A DNA stretch of 34,888 nucleotides from Pseudoalteromonas sp. P1-9 (GTDB lineage Bacteria; Pseudomonadota; Gammaproteobacteria; Enterobacterales; Alteromonadaceae). Positions within the stretch are counted from its first letter, which is position 1. Each line of letters opens with the position of its first letter. Below the pieces are notes generated by a model. The model worked only from the letters and a program-made list of their open reading frames with translations. It searched no databases and was not told where the DNA came from. Location of the stretch: the NCBI RefSeq assembly GCF_001399975.1, contig NZ_LKBD01000043.1:1-34888 (forward strand), given 5' to 3'. Below, piece after piece: positions 1 to 7,999 of this stretch. The position numbers were made by a program, and so were the translations under genes.

Positions 1-84
1 CCATGCCGAACTCAGAAGTGAAACGAAACAGCGTCGATGATAGTGTGGGTTCGCCCATGTGAAAGTAGAACATCGCCAAGCTCC
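1..84 (+). rRNA. rrf: 5S ribosomal RNA, 3' part (5' end outside window)
   Basis: The first bases match the conserved middle and 3' part of gammaproteobacterial 5S rRNA: the CCATGCCGAACTCAGAAGTG block at 1-20, the GATAGTGTGGG stretch around 38-49, and the 3' strand of the terminal helix ending near GCCAAGCTCC (75-84). About 35 bases of the 5' end lie outside the window. The exact 3' end is uncertain by a few bases. A rho-independent terminator follows at once, so this is the end of an rRNA operon. Confidence 0.93.
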
Positions 85-95
85 TAATTTAAAGA

Positions 96-124
96 AAGCC
101 TCAACATTATGTTGAGGCTTTTTT
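96..124 (+). terminator. Rho-independent terminator of the rRNA operon
   Basis: A perfect 10-bp stem (AAGCCTCAAC at 96-105 with GTTGAGGCTT at 111-120) closes a 5-base loop and runs into T-residues to 124. It lies 12 bases after the 5S 3' end. Confidence 0.9.
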
Positions 125-150
125 GCATTTGAACTTCAAAAAGATAGGGC

Positions 151-204
151 GAACGCCCATGTGCATCTTCACCGCTGTGGGCACTTGAACATCTTCAAGC
201 TCCT
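151..204 (+). pseudogene. Decayed copy of a 5S rRNA 3' end
   Basis: This stretch repeats parts of the real 5S end. CGCCCATGTG at 154-163 matches 52-61. GAACATC, two changed bases, then CAAGCTCCTAATT at 187-207 match 68-88. The bases between are unlike 5S and the upstream two thirds of the gene are missing. Like the intact 5S, it is followed by its own terminator. I read it as the remains of a tandem 5S unit left by unequal recombination or decay. It cannot make a functional 5S rRNA. Confidence 0.6.
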
Positions 205-213
205 AATTAAGTG

Positions 214-241
214 AAAAGCCCGCTCATTGAGCGGGCTTTTT
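214..241 (+). terminator. Second rho-independent terminator after the rRNA operon
   Basis: The stem pairs AAAAGCCCGCTC (214-225) with GAGCGGGCTTTT (229-240), leaving a 3-base loop and T-residues to 241. It follows the vestigial 5S fragment and acts as a back-up to the first terminator, insulating the downstream binding-protein gene. Confidence 0.85.
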
Positions 242-259
242 GCGTTTTATGGATTTCAC

Positions 260-289
260 TTCATACTTAAGCGTTTAACCTAATATAAT
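260..289 (+). promoter_or_regulatory. Candidate sigma70 promoter for the binding-protein gene
   Basis: A perfect -10 hexamer TATAAT lies at 284-289, with a partial -35 TTCATA at 260-265 (4 of 6) and an 18-bp spacer. Transcription would start near 296, leaving only about 13 bases before the ATG at 309. That agrees with the lack of a visible ribosome binding site there. Confidence 0.45.
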
Positions 290-308
290 AATTTATTTAT
301 AATTCTGT

Positions 309-1034
309 ATGTTAAGAGTTCTATCACTCCTTTTATTAGTTTGTTCATTTACATTAACTGCAAAGCAAATTGTTGTGTTAAGCAGTGAAGGGCCTCCGCA
401 TACTATTAATGATGCTCAAAATAGTGGGATTGACCTAGATGTTGTTAAAGCGGTTTTAACGCGTCTAGGTTACGATGTGAAGTTTCATTTTGTACCATTA
501 GGGCGTGCAGAGACGTTAGTTAAATCTGGTGCGTACGTAGCGATGGCGCCTATTTTTGCTACAAGCGATGAAGAAGGGTTTTACGTTTCTCATCCGATTG
601 TTAAGTATGCGCCCACGGTATTTTCATTAAAAAATAATAAACTAACACCGCAGTATTTGAGTGATTTGAAAGGTCATTCGATTATTACTTTTCAAGGTGC
701 TCCAGGTTATTTCGGTAAAGAATTTGAACTGCTTAGTAAGCAAAGTAACTATTTTGAATCACCGAGCATGAAGGTGATACCTGAGTTAATTAAAAAGGAG
801 CGTTATGACTATGCTGTGCTAGATAAGTATATTTTCTATTACTTTTATCGCTTTGTTGATAAACAGAGAGATCTTTCTTTATTTAAAGAGCATGCGTTGA
901 TCCCATCGGTAACTGCAAGTGCTGGGTTTTCGGATAAGTCGCTGCGCGATGAGTTTAATCGAGAGTTAGCAATATTTTTGCTTGATAACGGTTATCGTAA
1001 GGTTGTGGAAAAGTATCTTGGTAAGTTGGAGTAA
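309..1034 (+). CDS. Periplasmic substrate-binding protein, family 3 (SBP_bac_3 type)
   Basis: The product is a 241-residue exported protein. It starts with a hydrophobic signal peptide (residues 1-18, cleavage probably near the TAK sequence), followed by a bilobed periplasmic-binding fold typical of amino-acid-type solute receptors: the IVVLSSEGPPHT first strand, the GIDLDVVKAVLTRLGYDV helix and a PLGRAETLVKSG segment. Length is normal for the family. No ABC permease or ATPase gene is beside it, so it is an orphan: it may serve a transporter encoded elsewhere or act as a sensor subunit. A chemoreceptor gene lies convergent 34 bp downstream, but a direct partnership is not shown. The ligand cannot be told from sequence. 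The leader is short and AT-rich, with no clear Shine-Dalgarno. Confidence 0.85.
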   Translation: MLRVLSLLLLVCSFTLTAKQIVVLSSEGPPHTINDAQNSGIDLDVVKAVLTRLGYDVKFHFVPLGRAETLVKSGAYVAMAPIFATSDEEGFYVSHPIVKYAPTVFSLKNNKLTPQYLSDLKGHSIITFQGAPGYFGKEFELLSKQSNYFESPSMKVIPELIKKERYDYAVLDKYIFYYFYRFVDKQRDLSLFKEHALIPSVTASAGFSDKSLRDEFNRELAIFLLDNGYRKVVEKYLGKLE

Positions 1035-1041
1035 ATGACGA

Positions 1042-1056
1042 AGCGCGTAACGCGCT
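1042..1056. terminator. Small hairpin between convergent genes
   Basis: AGCGCGT (1042-1048) and ACGCGCT (1050-1056) form a perfect inverted repeat with a minimal loop, sitting between the ends of the binding-protein and chemoreceptor genes. The T-run on the plus strand is weak (CTTTT near 1066-1070), so termination is only suggested. Confidence 0.35.
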
Positions 1057-1068
1057 CCGCTGTGCCTT

Positions 1069-3102
1069 TTATAATTTAAATTCGTTTACTGTTTTATTTA
1101 AATTACCAGCAAGGTTCCGTAATATCTGTGCTTCTCTTGCTAACTCATTGGCATGTTGTGATGTATTGTTAACTAACGAGTTAATTGAGCTTAAGTTATT
1201 ATTAATATCCTCAGCGACGACAGTTTGCTCTTCTGTTGCGGTTGCAATTTGATGGTTTTGATCTTGAACTAAACTCACCGATGTTGAAATATCGGTGAAG
1301 GCTTGTAGCACTTGTTGTGTTTTGTCACTTGAGCGTGATACTTGCTCTTTTCCTTGTTCCATCATTTGCGTTGCTTGCACTGCGATTTGCTGTAAGCGAG
1401 TGATCATATTACGAATGTCATCAGTTGACTCTTGAGTACGACTAGCAAGCGTTCTTACTTCATCTGCCACTACCGCAAAGCCTCTACCTTGTTCACCCGC
1501 TCTGGCTGCTTCTATAGCGGCGTTAAGGGCGAGTAAGTTAGTTTGTTCCGCGATGCTATTAATTACATCAACTACGCTGCCAATATTATTCGATTCTTGC
1601 TCCAACCCTGACACAACTTCAGCTGCATTCTGAATATGCTCAGAGAGTGACTGCATTTCATGTTGCGCAGTATTTGAAAGCGTAACACCTTTGCTCGTTA
1701 ACTGGTTTACTGAATCGGTGCCCTCGTTGGCTTGCTGAGCATTGCGTGATATTTCTAACACAGTTGCAGCCATTTCAGTTACCGCAGTGCTGACATTATC
1801 TACTTCGTCTTTTTCTTGCAGAATTTCTTGGTGAGTTTCTTCAGATACTCGGCTTAATTCCGCTGAAGCACTATCAAGTTGAATTGATTGATCGCGTGTA
1901 TTAATAAGTAATGTTCGTAGCTTGTCGATAAAGGTATTTACATGCTGCGCTAATTGACCAACTTCATCTTGGCTATCAACGCTAATGCGTTTGGTTAGGT
2001 CCCCTTCGCCTGAAGCAATGTCTTGCATGGTTTCTGTTAGTGCTGAAATTGGTTTAACAATCATTTGTGTAGCGAAAAAAATCATCGCCATAATAATAGC
2101 TAGAATAATAATTACGCTTGATGTAGTGGCCCATGCAGCTTCTTTAACAGGTGTATTAATATAACTTTCAGGCACAAGCAAACCTAAATACCAATTTAAG
2201 CTTGGTTTACTTAGCTCTAATCGTTGGTATACAACAAAGTAAGTTTCACCATTGAGTGTTACTTGGCTATGCCCCGATTTTTGCTGTTTCATTTGACTGT
2301 TGAGAGCGGTAAAACCAGTGGTGTTTGGCATTTGTGATTCAAGAGCAGATAAGTCGTCTTTTGAAATGCCACGAGACTCATCTTCAATCACCGATAGTGT
2401 GTGGTTTGTGCGATTTGATAAGTGTACGACTTTTTGTTCATGGTCGAGTAAAAAGCCATAGCCAACATTGTTAAATTGTATTTGTTCAATCATTTCTGCA
2501 ATGTTGTTAAGTTTTAGGTCTACTCCACCTACACCAATTAGTTTTCGATTACTGTCATAAACAGTTTGTTGCACTACGGCTGATACGTTACCTGTAGTCA
2601 AATCAATAGCGAGAGGACCAACATATAAGCCATCATGTTTTAATGCGTCTTGCCACCAACCGCGTTTATATGCAAAGTACTCAGCGCCGTTGTATTGTGT
2701 TGTACGCTCATTTTCTTTGAAGTAAGCACCAGTATTCGCTGAGGCAAAAAAGGCGGAAAGAATATTACTATCAGAACCACTAATCCTGATGAAGTCTTGG
2801 TTGATGGTGTTGTATCCTTGTGAGCTTTGATAATCAGCACCTCGCTTGCTCCAATTTGCGAACCATTCGACTAAATGTGGATTAGTAACAAAGGTTTCTA
2901 CAACGCGACCATATTGCGAAAAAAAGCTTTCAATATTAAGTTTTTCGGTTTTTAAATAGCTTTTCGCCTCAGACTCGACGGAGGCGCGTGACAGGTTTGA
3001 AATATGGTTAACAAAATAAAAGGCTGAGAGTATAAGCAGTACAGTTATCGTACCGCCAATTAGTAATAGGATTTTCTTTCTCAAGGATAAATTATTTAAC
3101 AT
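1069..3102 (-). CDS. Methyl-accepting chemotaxis protein with Cache-type periplasmic sensor
   Basis: This 677-residue chemoreceptor passes ligand signals to CheA/CheW and the flagellar motor. Residues 11-33 form the first membrane helix. About 40-310 form a periplasmic double-Cache-like sensor, with the GVGGVDLKLNNIAEMI segment typical of that fold. A second membrane helix is at about 322-348, a HAMP linker (KPISALTETMQDIASGEGDL) at about 350-400, then a long coiled-coil signalling domain. Its hairpin tip, AIEAARAGEQGRGFAVVADE, near residue 525-545 is the invariant CheA/CheW contact. There is no C-terminal NWETF-type pentapeptide, so CheR and CheB are not tethered there. An AGGAAG Shine-Dalgarno precedes the ATG. 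It is transcribed alone, divergent from the Rossmann protein gene. The ligand is unknown; related Cache sensors often bind amino acids or other small organic molecules. Confidence 0.93.
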   Translation of the reverse strand: MLNNLSLRKKILLLIGGTITVLLILSAFYFVNHISNLSRASVESEAKSYLKTEKLNIESFFSQYGRVVETFVTNPHLVEWFANWSKRGADYQSSQGYNTINQDFIRISGSDSNILSAFFASANTGAYFKENERTTQYNGAEYFAYKRGWWQDALKHDGLYVGPLAIDLTTGNVSAVVQQTVYDSNRKLIGVGGVDLKLNNIAEMIEQIQFNNVGYGFLLDHEQKVVHLSNRTNHTLSVIEDESRGISKDDLSALESQMPNTTGFTALNSQMKQQKSGHSQVTLNGETYFVVYQRLELSKPSLNWYLGLLVPESYINTPVKEAAWATTSSVIIILAIIMAMIFFATQMIVKPISALTETMQDIASGEGDLTKRISVDSQDEVGQLAQHVNTFIDKLRTLLINTRDQSIQLDSASAELSRVSEETHQEILQEKDEVDNVSTAVTEMAATVLEISRNAQQANEGTDSVNQLTSKGVTLSNTAQHEMQSLSEHIQNAAEVVSGLEQESNNIGSVVDVINSIAEQTNLLALNAAIEAARAGEQGRGFAVVADEVRTLASRTQESTDDIRNMITRLQQIAVQATQMMEQGKEQVSRSSDKTQQVLQAFTDISTSVSLVQDQNHQIATATEEQTVVAEDINNNLSSINSLVNNTSQHANELAREAQILRNLAGNLNKTVNEFKL

Positions 3103-3214
3103 TCTTATACTTCCTGAGGGCTAAACAGTTGAATTTTTATCGACACAAAACCACGTAAGCAGACGCAAAATTATTGTTATATAATCGGATTTTGTTCTTA
3201 GACTCTATCTAGTA

Positions 3215-4006
3215 ATGATTAATAATTCAAATAATGGCGTTGTAGTGGGAGCGGGTTGGTTAGGGCAGCCTTTGGCGAATAGTCTTGAAGGCGATGGTTG
3301 GCAGGTTGTTAGAACAAGTCGCCAAGCTAAAAATAAGTCTAACTGGGCGCAATTTAATCTTGAACAAGGTGTTTGTGAAATTGATATTCCGCACGCTGTG
3401 TGGTTTTTCTGTATGCCTCCTGGTCGTACTCTAGAGGCTCAGCGCGCATACTCTCAGTACTTAACTGAGAGTTTAGCATTGGCTAAAGCACAACAGGCTA
3501 AACGCTTCGTATTTTGCTCTACAACCGGTGTTTATCCAACTAAAGCTCAAACTTATACAGAGCTAAGTGCGTTTGATGCATCAGCTGAAAAGCAATCGCG
3601 ACTATTAGAAAATGAACAACAAGTGGCTGATAGTGGTCTGGATTATGTTATTGTTCGCTTAGGTGGGCTTATCGGTGAAAAGCGTCACCCAGGGCGTTTT
3701 TTAAGTGGCAAAACATTATCATCAAGCGCCAATGCGTTAGTAAATATGTTGCATCAAGATGATGCAGTCACTGGTTTATCATTTGTTGCGACGCATCACC
3801 TTACTTCGTCGATTGTTAATTTAGTAACGCCACATCATCCGACTAAGCAGGCGTTTTACGCAGAGGCTACTAAATTACTCGAAGTTGAAGGCGTGAACTT
3901 TGAAAATAATAATTTAGAAGAGCGTATTATCTCAAGTGATTTACTTGTAGAGCAGGGCTTTCAGTTTAAATACGATAACTTGTTTGAGGCCCTAAAGCAC
4001 TGCTAA
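3215..4006 (+). CDS. YeeZ-like atypical SDR / NAD(P)-binding Rossmann protein
   Basis: The 263-residue protein starts directly with a Rossmann nucleotide-binding motif (VVVGAGWLGQPLA, residues 10-22; GxGxxG type), followed by an acceptor-loop Arg/Ser near residue 35 (RTSRQ). It carries FCSTTGVYP around residue 105 and VIVRLGGLIGE around 145, which are typical of extended/atypical short-chain dehydrogenases of the YeeZ group. The usual catalytic YxxxK is not evident, so it may bind a nucleotide without classical dehydrogenase activity. The start is chosen because the first beta strand begins only a few residues later; no strong Shine-Dalgarno is visible. It is convergent with hutC and divergent from the chemoreceptor. 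There is no sign that it belongs to the hut pathway, and its substrate is unknown. Confidence 0.75.
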   Translation: MINNSNNGVVVGAGWLGQPLANSLEGDGWQVVRTSRQAKNKSNWAQFNLEQGVCEIDIPHAVWFFCMPPGRTLEAQRAYSQYLTESLALAKAQQAKRFVFCSTTGVYPTKAQTYTELSAFDASAEKQSRLLENEQQVADSGLDYVIVRLGGLIGEKRHPGRFLSGKTLSSSANALVNMLHQDDAVTGLSFVATHHLTSSIVNLVTPHHPTKQAFYAEATKLLEVEGVNFENNNLEERIISSDLLVEQGFQFKYDNLFEALKHC

Positions 4007-4023
4007 CAAATACGCAGCATTTT

Positions 4024-4731
4024 TTAGCGTTTAAATGTTAAATGTCCGCCAAGGCGATATTTACTGCCCGGTGAAATAAGGCGAGTAAAGCTTACAACAC
4101 CATTTGATGACCAAGTGCGACGAATAACTTGTAAACAAGGCTCTTCATTAAACAGCGATAGCCATTGGCTGATTTGAGGGCTTGGCATTATTGCTTCAAC
4201 GGTATGACGCGCTTCGGTAAGTGGCGCCACTTCGCATAAATATTCGTGCGGCGTTACTTGTTCAAAGTTTTGCTGCAGATACCCTGGCGCAAATGCTGGG
4301 TTTACAAAACGCTCTTCGACTTGAATTGGTGTGCCATTTTCAAGGTGCACAAGCACCGAACGGTATACTAGGCTGTCTTGTTCAACGCCTAAAGCAATTG
4401 CGATCGGTGCAATTGCGGGCATTGATTCTAAAATTTCAGGAATACACTTATGTTCACTGCCACGCTCTTTGATTTCATCGGCAATGTTACGAATTTCTAG
4501 CAAGTTAGACTGTGATTTAAAACTTGCGACAAAAGTCCCTAATCCTTGTGTGCGGCTCAGAATGCCAGCGTCTGTTAACTCACTAAGTGCACGCCTTGCT
4601 GTCATACGGCTTACACTAAATTGCTCGGCGAGTTCATTTTCTGACGCTACCCGGCTGTTCTCAGCCCATTCGCCTGATTTTATCTTGCCAATGATGTATT
4701 GTTTTATTTGCGCGAATTTAGGTTGTGCCAT
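4024..4731 (-). CDS. hutC: Histidine-utilisation repressor HutC (GntR/UTRA family)
   Basis: This 235-residue GntR-family regulator has an N-terminal winged helix-turn-helix at about residues 8-70 (ENELAEQFSVSRMTARRALSEL, then the GLGTFVA wing). A UTRA effector-binding domain covers about 90-230 (SLVYRSVLVHLENGTPIQVEERFVN and the C-terminal R-L-I-SPGSKYRLGG segment). HutC represses hut genes and is released by urocanate in characterised Pseudomonas and enteric systems. Its place back-to-back with hutI across 170 bp that contain a TTGTATATACAA palindrome strongly supports the assignment. HutC probably also controls its own gene from the same region. It ends 17 bp from the convergent Rossmann protein gene. 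Confidence 0.93.
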   Translation of the reverse strand: MAQPKFAQIKQYIIGKIKSGEWAENSRVASENELAEQFSVSRMTARRALSELTDAGILSRTQGLGTFVASFKSQSNLLEIRNIADEIKERGSEHKCIPEILESMPAIAPIAIALGVEQDSLVYRSVLVHLENGTPIQVEERFVNPAFAPGYLQQNFEQVTPHEYLCEVAPLTEARHTVEAIMPSPQISQWLSLFNEEPCLQVIRRTWSSNGVVSFTRLISPGSKYRLGGHLTFKR

Positions 4732-4803
4732 AGTAACAGTGTTGTTGATTATTCAATTGTTTTAAGCCTTTTACCTAAGCATTAACGAGTAATCAAGCTA
4801 TAG

Positions 4804-4834
4804 TTGATAAAAGATACAATGAAGATGGCATAAT
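4804..4834 (+). promoter_or_regulatory. Candidate hutI promoter
   Basis: A -35-like TTGATA (4804-4809) and a -10-like CATAAT (4829-4834) are separated by 19 bp, slightly long. Transcription would start near 4841, inside the HutC palindrome, so repressor binding would block initiation. TACAAT at 4815-4820 is an alternative -10 without a good -35. Confidence 0.4.
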
Positions 4835-4838
4835 TGTA

Positions 4839-4850
4839 TTGTATATACAA
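4839..4850. promoter_or_regulatory. HutC operator
   Basis: TTGTATATACAA is a perfect 12-bp palindrome of the form known for HutC-type GntR repressors (core TGTATATACA). It sits 51 bp before hutI and 107 bp before hutC, right where hutI transcription is expected to begin. A second, looser inverted pair, ATACAAT (4814-4820) and ATTGTAT (4834-4840), overlaps it and may extend the binding region. Confidence 0.8.
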
Positions 4851-4901
4851 GTCTTCTTGGTAGACTTTCATTTTTAAGAATAGATGTAATTTGAGTTAGT
4901 T

Positions 4902-6155
4902 ATGACAGCCAATGATGTAAATGCGGCAGCGAAGCAGAGTTTTGATTTAGTGATCACCAATGTTCATATAGCAACCATGGACAGTGCAATAGACGATACC
5001 TATGGCACGGTGCTAAATGCTGCTTTGGGTATTAAAGGAGGCAAAATTGCTTGGTGTGGAAATGCAACGGATTTTCCGGATTTTGATAGTTTGCAAACCC
5101 CTGTAGTAAATGGTCACGGTAAATGGATTACGCCAAGCTTGATTGATTGCCATACTCATATTGTATGTGCTGGTAATCGTGCTAACGAATTTGAAATGCG
5201 TTTAAATGGTGCAAGCTATCAAGAGATTGCAGCGCAAGGCGGTGGCATTATCTCAACAGTAAAAGCGACACGAGAGGCTGATCATGAAGCACTATTTGTT
5301 AGCGCAAAAGATCGTTTAAATGCATTGTTGAACGAAGGTGTTACTACAGTTGAAATTAAATCAGGTTACGGTTTAGATCTAGACAGTGAAATTAAAATGC
5401 TCGAAGTCGCAGAGCAACTGAATCAACACCACCCAATTGATGTACAAAAAACGTTTCTTGGTGCGCACGCATTACCGCCAGAATATAAAGACAAAGCTGA
5501 TGATTACATTACCTTAGTATGTGATGAAATGATGCCAAAAGTGGCTGAGCTTAACTTAGCCGATGCTGTAGATGCGTTTTGTGAGGGGGTTGGTTTTTCA
5601 AACGAACAAACTCGCCGTGTATTTGATGCAGCGAAAAAGCTTAATCTTCCTGTAAAACTTCATGCAGAACAGCTTTCAAATTTGAAAGGTGCCCAATTAG
5701 TTGCAGAGTATAACGGGTTGTCGGCGGATCATATTGAGTTTCTTGATGAGGCGGGTGTTGTGGCAATGGCGCAAGCTAATACAGTCGCAGTGCTGCTACC
5801 AGGTGCTTTTTACTTTTTACGTGAGACACAATTACCACCCATTGAGCTGCTGCGTAAACATAAAGTAGCTATGGCAATTGCCACCGATTTCAACCCTGGT
5901 ACGTCACCTATTTGCTCGGTACAATTAATGCTTAATATGGCATGTACATTATTTAGATTGACTCCTGCTGAATCACTTGCAGGTGTTACGGTAAATGCAG
6001 CTCGCGCGCTTGGGTTAACGGACCGAGGCGTAATTAAAGTAGGATTAAACGCTGATTTTGTGCTCTGGGATATTGATTCTCCGGCGCAGTTATCGTATCA
6101 ATATGGCGTCAACCCTTTGAAGGGACTATGGAAAGATGGTCATCAATTAAAGTAG
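4902..6155 (+). CDS. hutI: Imidazolonepropionase
   Basis: HutI hydrolyses 4-imidazolone-5-propanoate to N-formimidoyl-L-glutamate, the third step of histidine breakdown, in the cytoplasm. The 417-residue protein has the amidohydrolase fold with the metal ligands in place: the H84-x-H86 pair in the SLIDCHTHIVCAG block, H254 in KLHAEQ, and D329 in ATDFNPGTSP, plus H277 in ADHIEF. Length is close to the usual 400-410, with about ten extra N-terminal residues. The first ATG is retained although the Shine-Dalgarno is weak. HutC represses it through the upstream palindrome. hutU and hutH, which supply its substrate, are not in this window. The next gene, 24 bp downstream, encodes an EAL protein and may be co-transcribed. 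Confidence 0.96.
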   Translation: MTANDVNAAAKQSFDLVITNVHIATMDSAIDDTYGTVLNAALGIKGGKIAWCGNATDFPDFDSLQTPVVNGHGKWITPSLIDCHTHIVCAGNRANEFEMRLNGASYQEIAAQGGGIISTVKATREADHEALFVSAKDRLNALLNEGVTTVEIKSGYGLDLDSEIKMLEVAEQLNQHHPIDVQKTFLGAHALPPEYKDKADDYITLVCDEMMPKVAELNLADAVDAFCEGVGFSNEQTRRVFDAAKKLNLPVKLHAEQLSNLKGAQLVAEYNGLSADHIEFLDEAGVVAMAQANTVAVLLPGAFYFLRETQLPPIELLRKHKVAMAIATDFNPGTSPICSVQLMLNMACTLFRLTPAESLAGVTVNAARALGLTDRGVIKVGLNADFVLWDIDSPAQLSYQYGVNPLKGLWKDGHQLK

Positions 6156-6179
6156 GAAGCTATTTCCTGTGAGAGGCGT

Positions 6180-7982
6180 ATGAAAAAAGTAATAGCAGCG
6201 GGTGGTTTAACGCTTAGTTCGTTTTCACTGTTTGCAGCAACAGAAAAAAGCATCTTTACATTTCCTAGTTTAGTGGCTGGGATGTTGCTTGTGAGCTGGT
6301 TATTAGCGATTTTGCAAGCTGGCAACGCAGTGAATCGTGTGTTGGATATTTTGCTTGGCGTGGCAACGCTGGCATTTCTTTCAACGCATAACCTTGTTGC
6401 TATTATTATTTGCGCCTTGATTTTGCTAGCTGAATGCTATTTTTCGCAGCAAAAAAAAGCACAGCGTATGGCGCTATGGCTCAATGTTGTTAGTTTATTG
6501 CTATTCCTTGGCCTTTCAGTCGCTTTCTTTACAGATTACTTAAGTGGCGCTTGGCCACCTGTTGCAGTTGTATTTCACTATATTTTTGCCAACCTTGATA
6601 CCTACTTTAGACGTGAAAAGCGCCTTAGAATTGCCCTGTCTTCGCAATTGCACACCAATGAAGCCCATAACGACAAACAGTTGCTACTTGAGCGCAGCTT
6701 ATTTCTAAATGGCTATGACAATTGGCAAGTTCAATCACTCAACCGTGTTTTGGTTTTAATTAAGCTTGAGGGGTTGGGTCAAATTAATCGTATGGTGGGC
6801 CATGACTTTGGTGATTTATTAATTGCTAAGCTCGGCAAAAAAATTAATGATGAATTAAATACCGGTGATGTACTGTCGTTATCGTTATTTAATGAAGACG
6901 TGCAGCTTTGTTATTTAGGTGGGGTTGATTTTGCCTTTGCCGTTGATACTACTAATGAAGCGCATATTCATCAGCGTTTAATTCACCGTATATACGACGT
7001 AGTGCACAAACCTACGCAAGTTGACAACATCGATTCAGAGCTCTCTTTACGAGCTGCGATTGTTGAAGACAAAAAACAATTAACAGCACAGCAGTTACTC
7101 GCACAAGCGCATTTAGCAATCGAATTTACGTCAGAAATAGATTGGTTAATTACCTTCCAAAAAGAGATAGCAGAGCGAGCAGACAAACGTAGACAGCTAC
7201 TATCTGATTTATCAGTGCTTGATTTTGATAAAGATTTTCAGCTTTATTTTCACCCGGTTATTGATATCGAAACAAATCAAATTTTGTTTATCGAGTTGCT
7301 GTTGCGTTGGCATCATCCAAAGTTTGGTACTTTAGAGGCAAAACACTTTATTGATGAAATTAGTGCCGCGGGATTAACACTGCCGATTGCACGTTGGGTG
7401 TCAGAGAAAGCGGCTGAGTTGGCACTAGCAATTAAGCTTGAAGAGATTAATGTGCCGATAAGCGTTAATTTATTTGGTAAAGAATTGCTGCAAGATGAGT
7501 TTATTGATCATCTTGCAGATGTGCTGGTAGAGCACAGACTAACCGAAGGCGATATTATTATTGAAGCGCCGGTAAATGTGTTTATGGGCTTACCTGATTT
7601 TGGCGAATCTATTTTACGACGCCTTAAAGAAAATAACATTGCGGTGTGTTTAGACGACTTAGGTATTGAGCCATTGCAATTATCTAGGCTGCCTCGTCTT
7701 GCGTTAAATTATGTCAAAGTTGATGGTTCAATCGTTAAAGAGTTAACCGAAAATGTAAATACGCGTAGCTTATTAAGTGGCATTATTGATATGAGTAATA
7801 GCTTAGGTATTAAGGTGGTGTGTGAGGGTATCGAATCTGAAACTCAATATACCTATATCAGTAGTATGAAGTGTCATGCGGCGCAAGGTTATTTATTCTC
7901 AAGACCACTACCGAATGTAGGCTTGTTGGGATGGTTAAAGCAGTGGCAAAAACGTCTTGCCAACGGTGAGCGCCCGTATTAG
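6180..7982 (+). CDS. Membrane GGDEF/EAL-domain protein, probable cyclic-di-GMP phosphodiesterase
   Basis: The 600-residue protein has an N-terminal membrane region of several hydrophobic helices (about residues 28-150), then a degenerate GGDEF domain and a C-terminal EAL domain. The GGDEF signature reads GGVDF at 247-251, so cyclase activity is unlikely and the domain is probably regulatory. The EAL domain keeps the residues expected of an active phosphodiesterase: ELLLR at 372-376, the ISVNLFG Asn, the IIIEAP Glu, DDLG at 492-495, the VKVDGS Lys/Asp, CEGIE, and the AQGYLFSRP Gln. It therefore probably hydrolyses cyclic-di-GMP. A GAGAGG Shine-Dalgarno precedes the ATG. It lies 24 bp behind hutI, possibly under the same promoter, and is convergent with hutG. 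Confidence 0.88.
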   Translation: MKKVIAAGGLTLSSFSLFAATEKSIFTFPSLVAGMLLVSWLLAILQAGNAVNRVLDILLGVATLAFLSTHNLVAIIICALILLAECYFSQQKKAQRMALWLNVVSLLLFLGLSVAFFTDYLSGAWPPVAVVFHYIFANLDTYFRREKRLRIALSSQLHTNEAHNDKQLLLERSLFLNGYDNWQVQSLNRVLVLIKLEGLGQINRMVGHDFGDLLIAKLGKKINDELNTGDVLSLSLFNEDVQLCYLGGVDFAFAVDTTNEAHIHQRLIHRIYDVVHKPTQVDNIDSELSLRAAIVEDKKQLTAQQLLAQAHLAIEFTSEIDWLITFQKEIAERADKRRQLLSDLSVLDFDKDFQLYFHPVIDIETNQILFIELLLRWHHPKFGTLEAKHFIDEISAAGLTLPIARWVSEKAAELALAIKLEEINVPISVNLFGKELLQDEFIDHLADVLVEHRLTEGDIIIEAPVNVFMGLPDFGESILRRLKENNIAVCLDDLGIEPLQLSRLPRLALNYVKVDGSIVKELTENVNTRSLLSGIIDMSNSLGIKVVCEGIESETQYTYISSMKCHAAQGYLFSRPLPNVGLLGWLKQWQKRLANGERPY

Positions 7983-7989
7983 GCGCTCA
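7967..7989. terminator. Inverted repeat between convergent EAL gene and hutG
   Basis: TGAGCGCC (7967-7974) and GGCGCTCA (7982-7989) form a perfect 8-bp stem with a 7-base loop that includes the EAL gene's stop codon. No T-run follows on either strand, so it is at best a weak or factor-assisted bidirectional terminator, or an mRNA 3'-end stabiliser. Confidence 0.4.
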
Positions 7990-7999
7990 TGTAAACAAA

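Noticed and set aside
1..308. tRNA gene behind the 5S gene
   Set aside because: No cloverleaf, T-loop (GGTTCGAATCC-like) or CCA end is visible; the region is a 5S remnant and two terminators.
4331..4765. 144-codon open frame opposite hutC
   Set aside because: It is the antisense shadow of hutC, with no family resemblance and no ribosome binding site.
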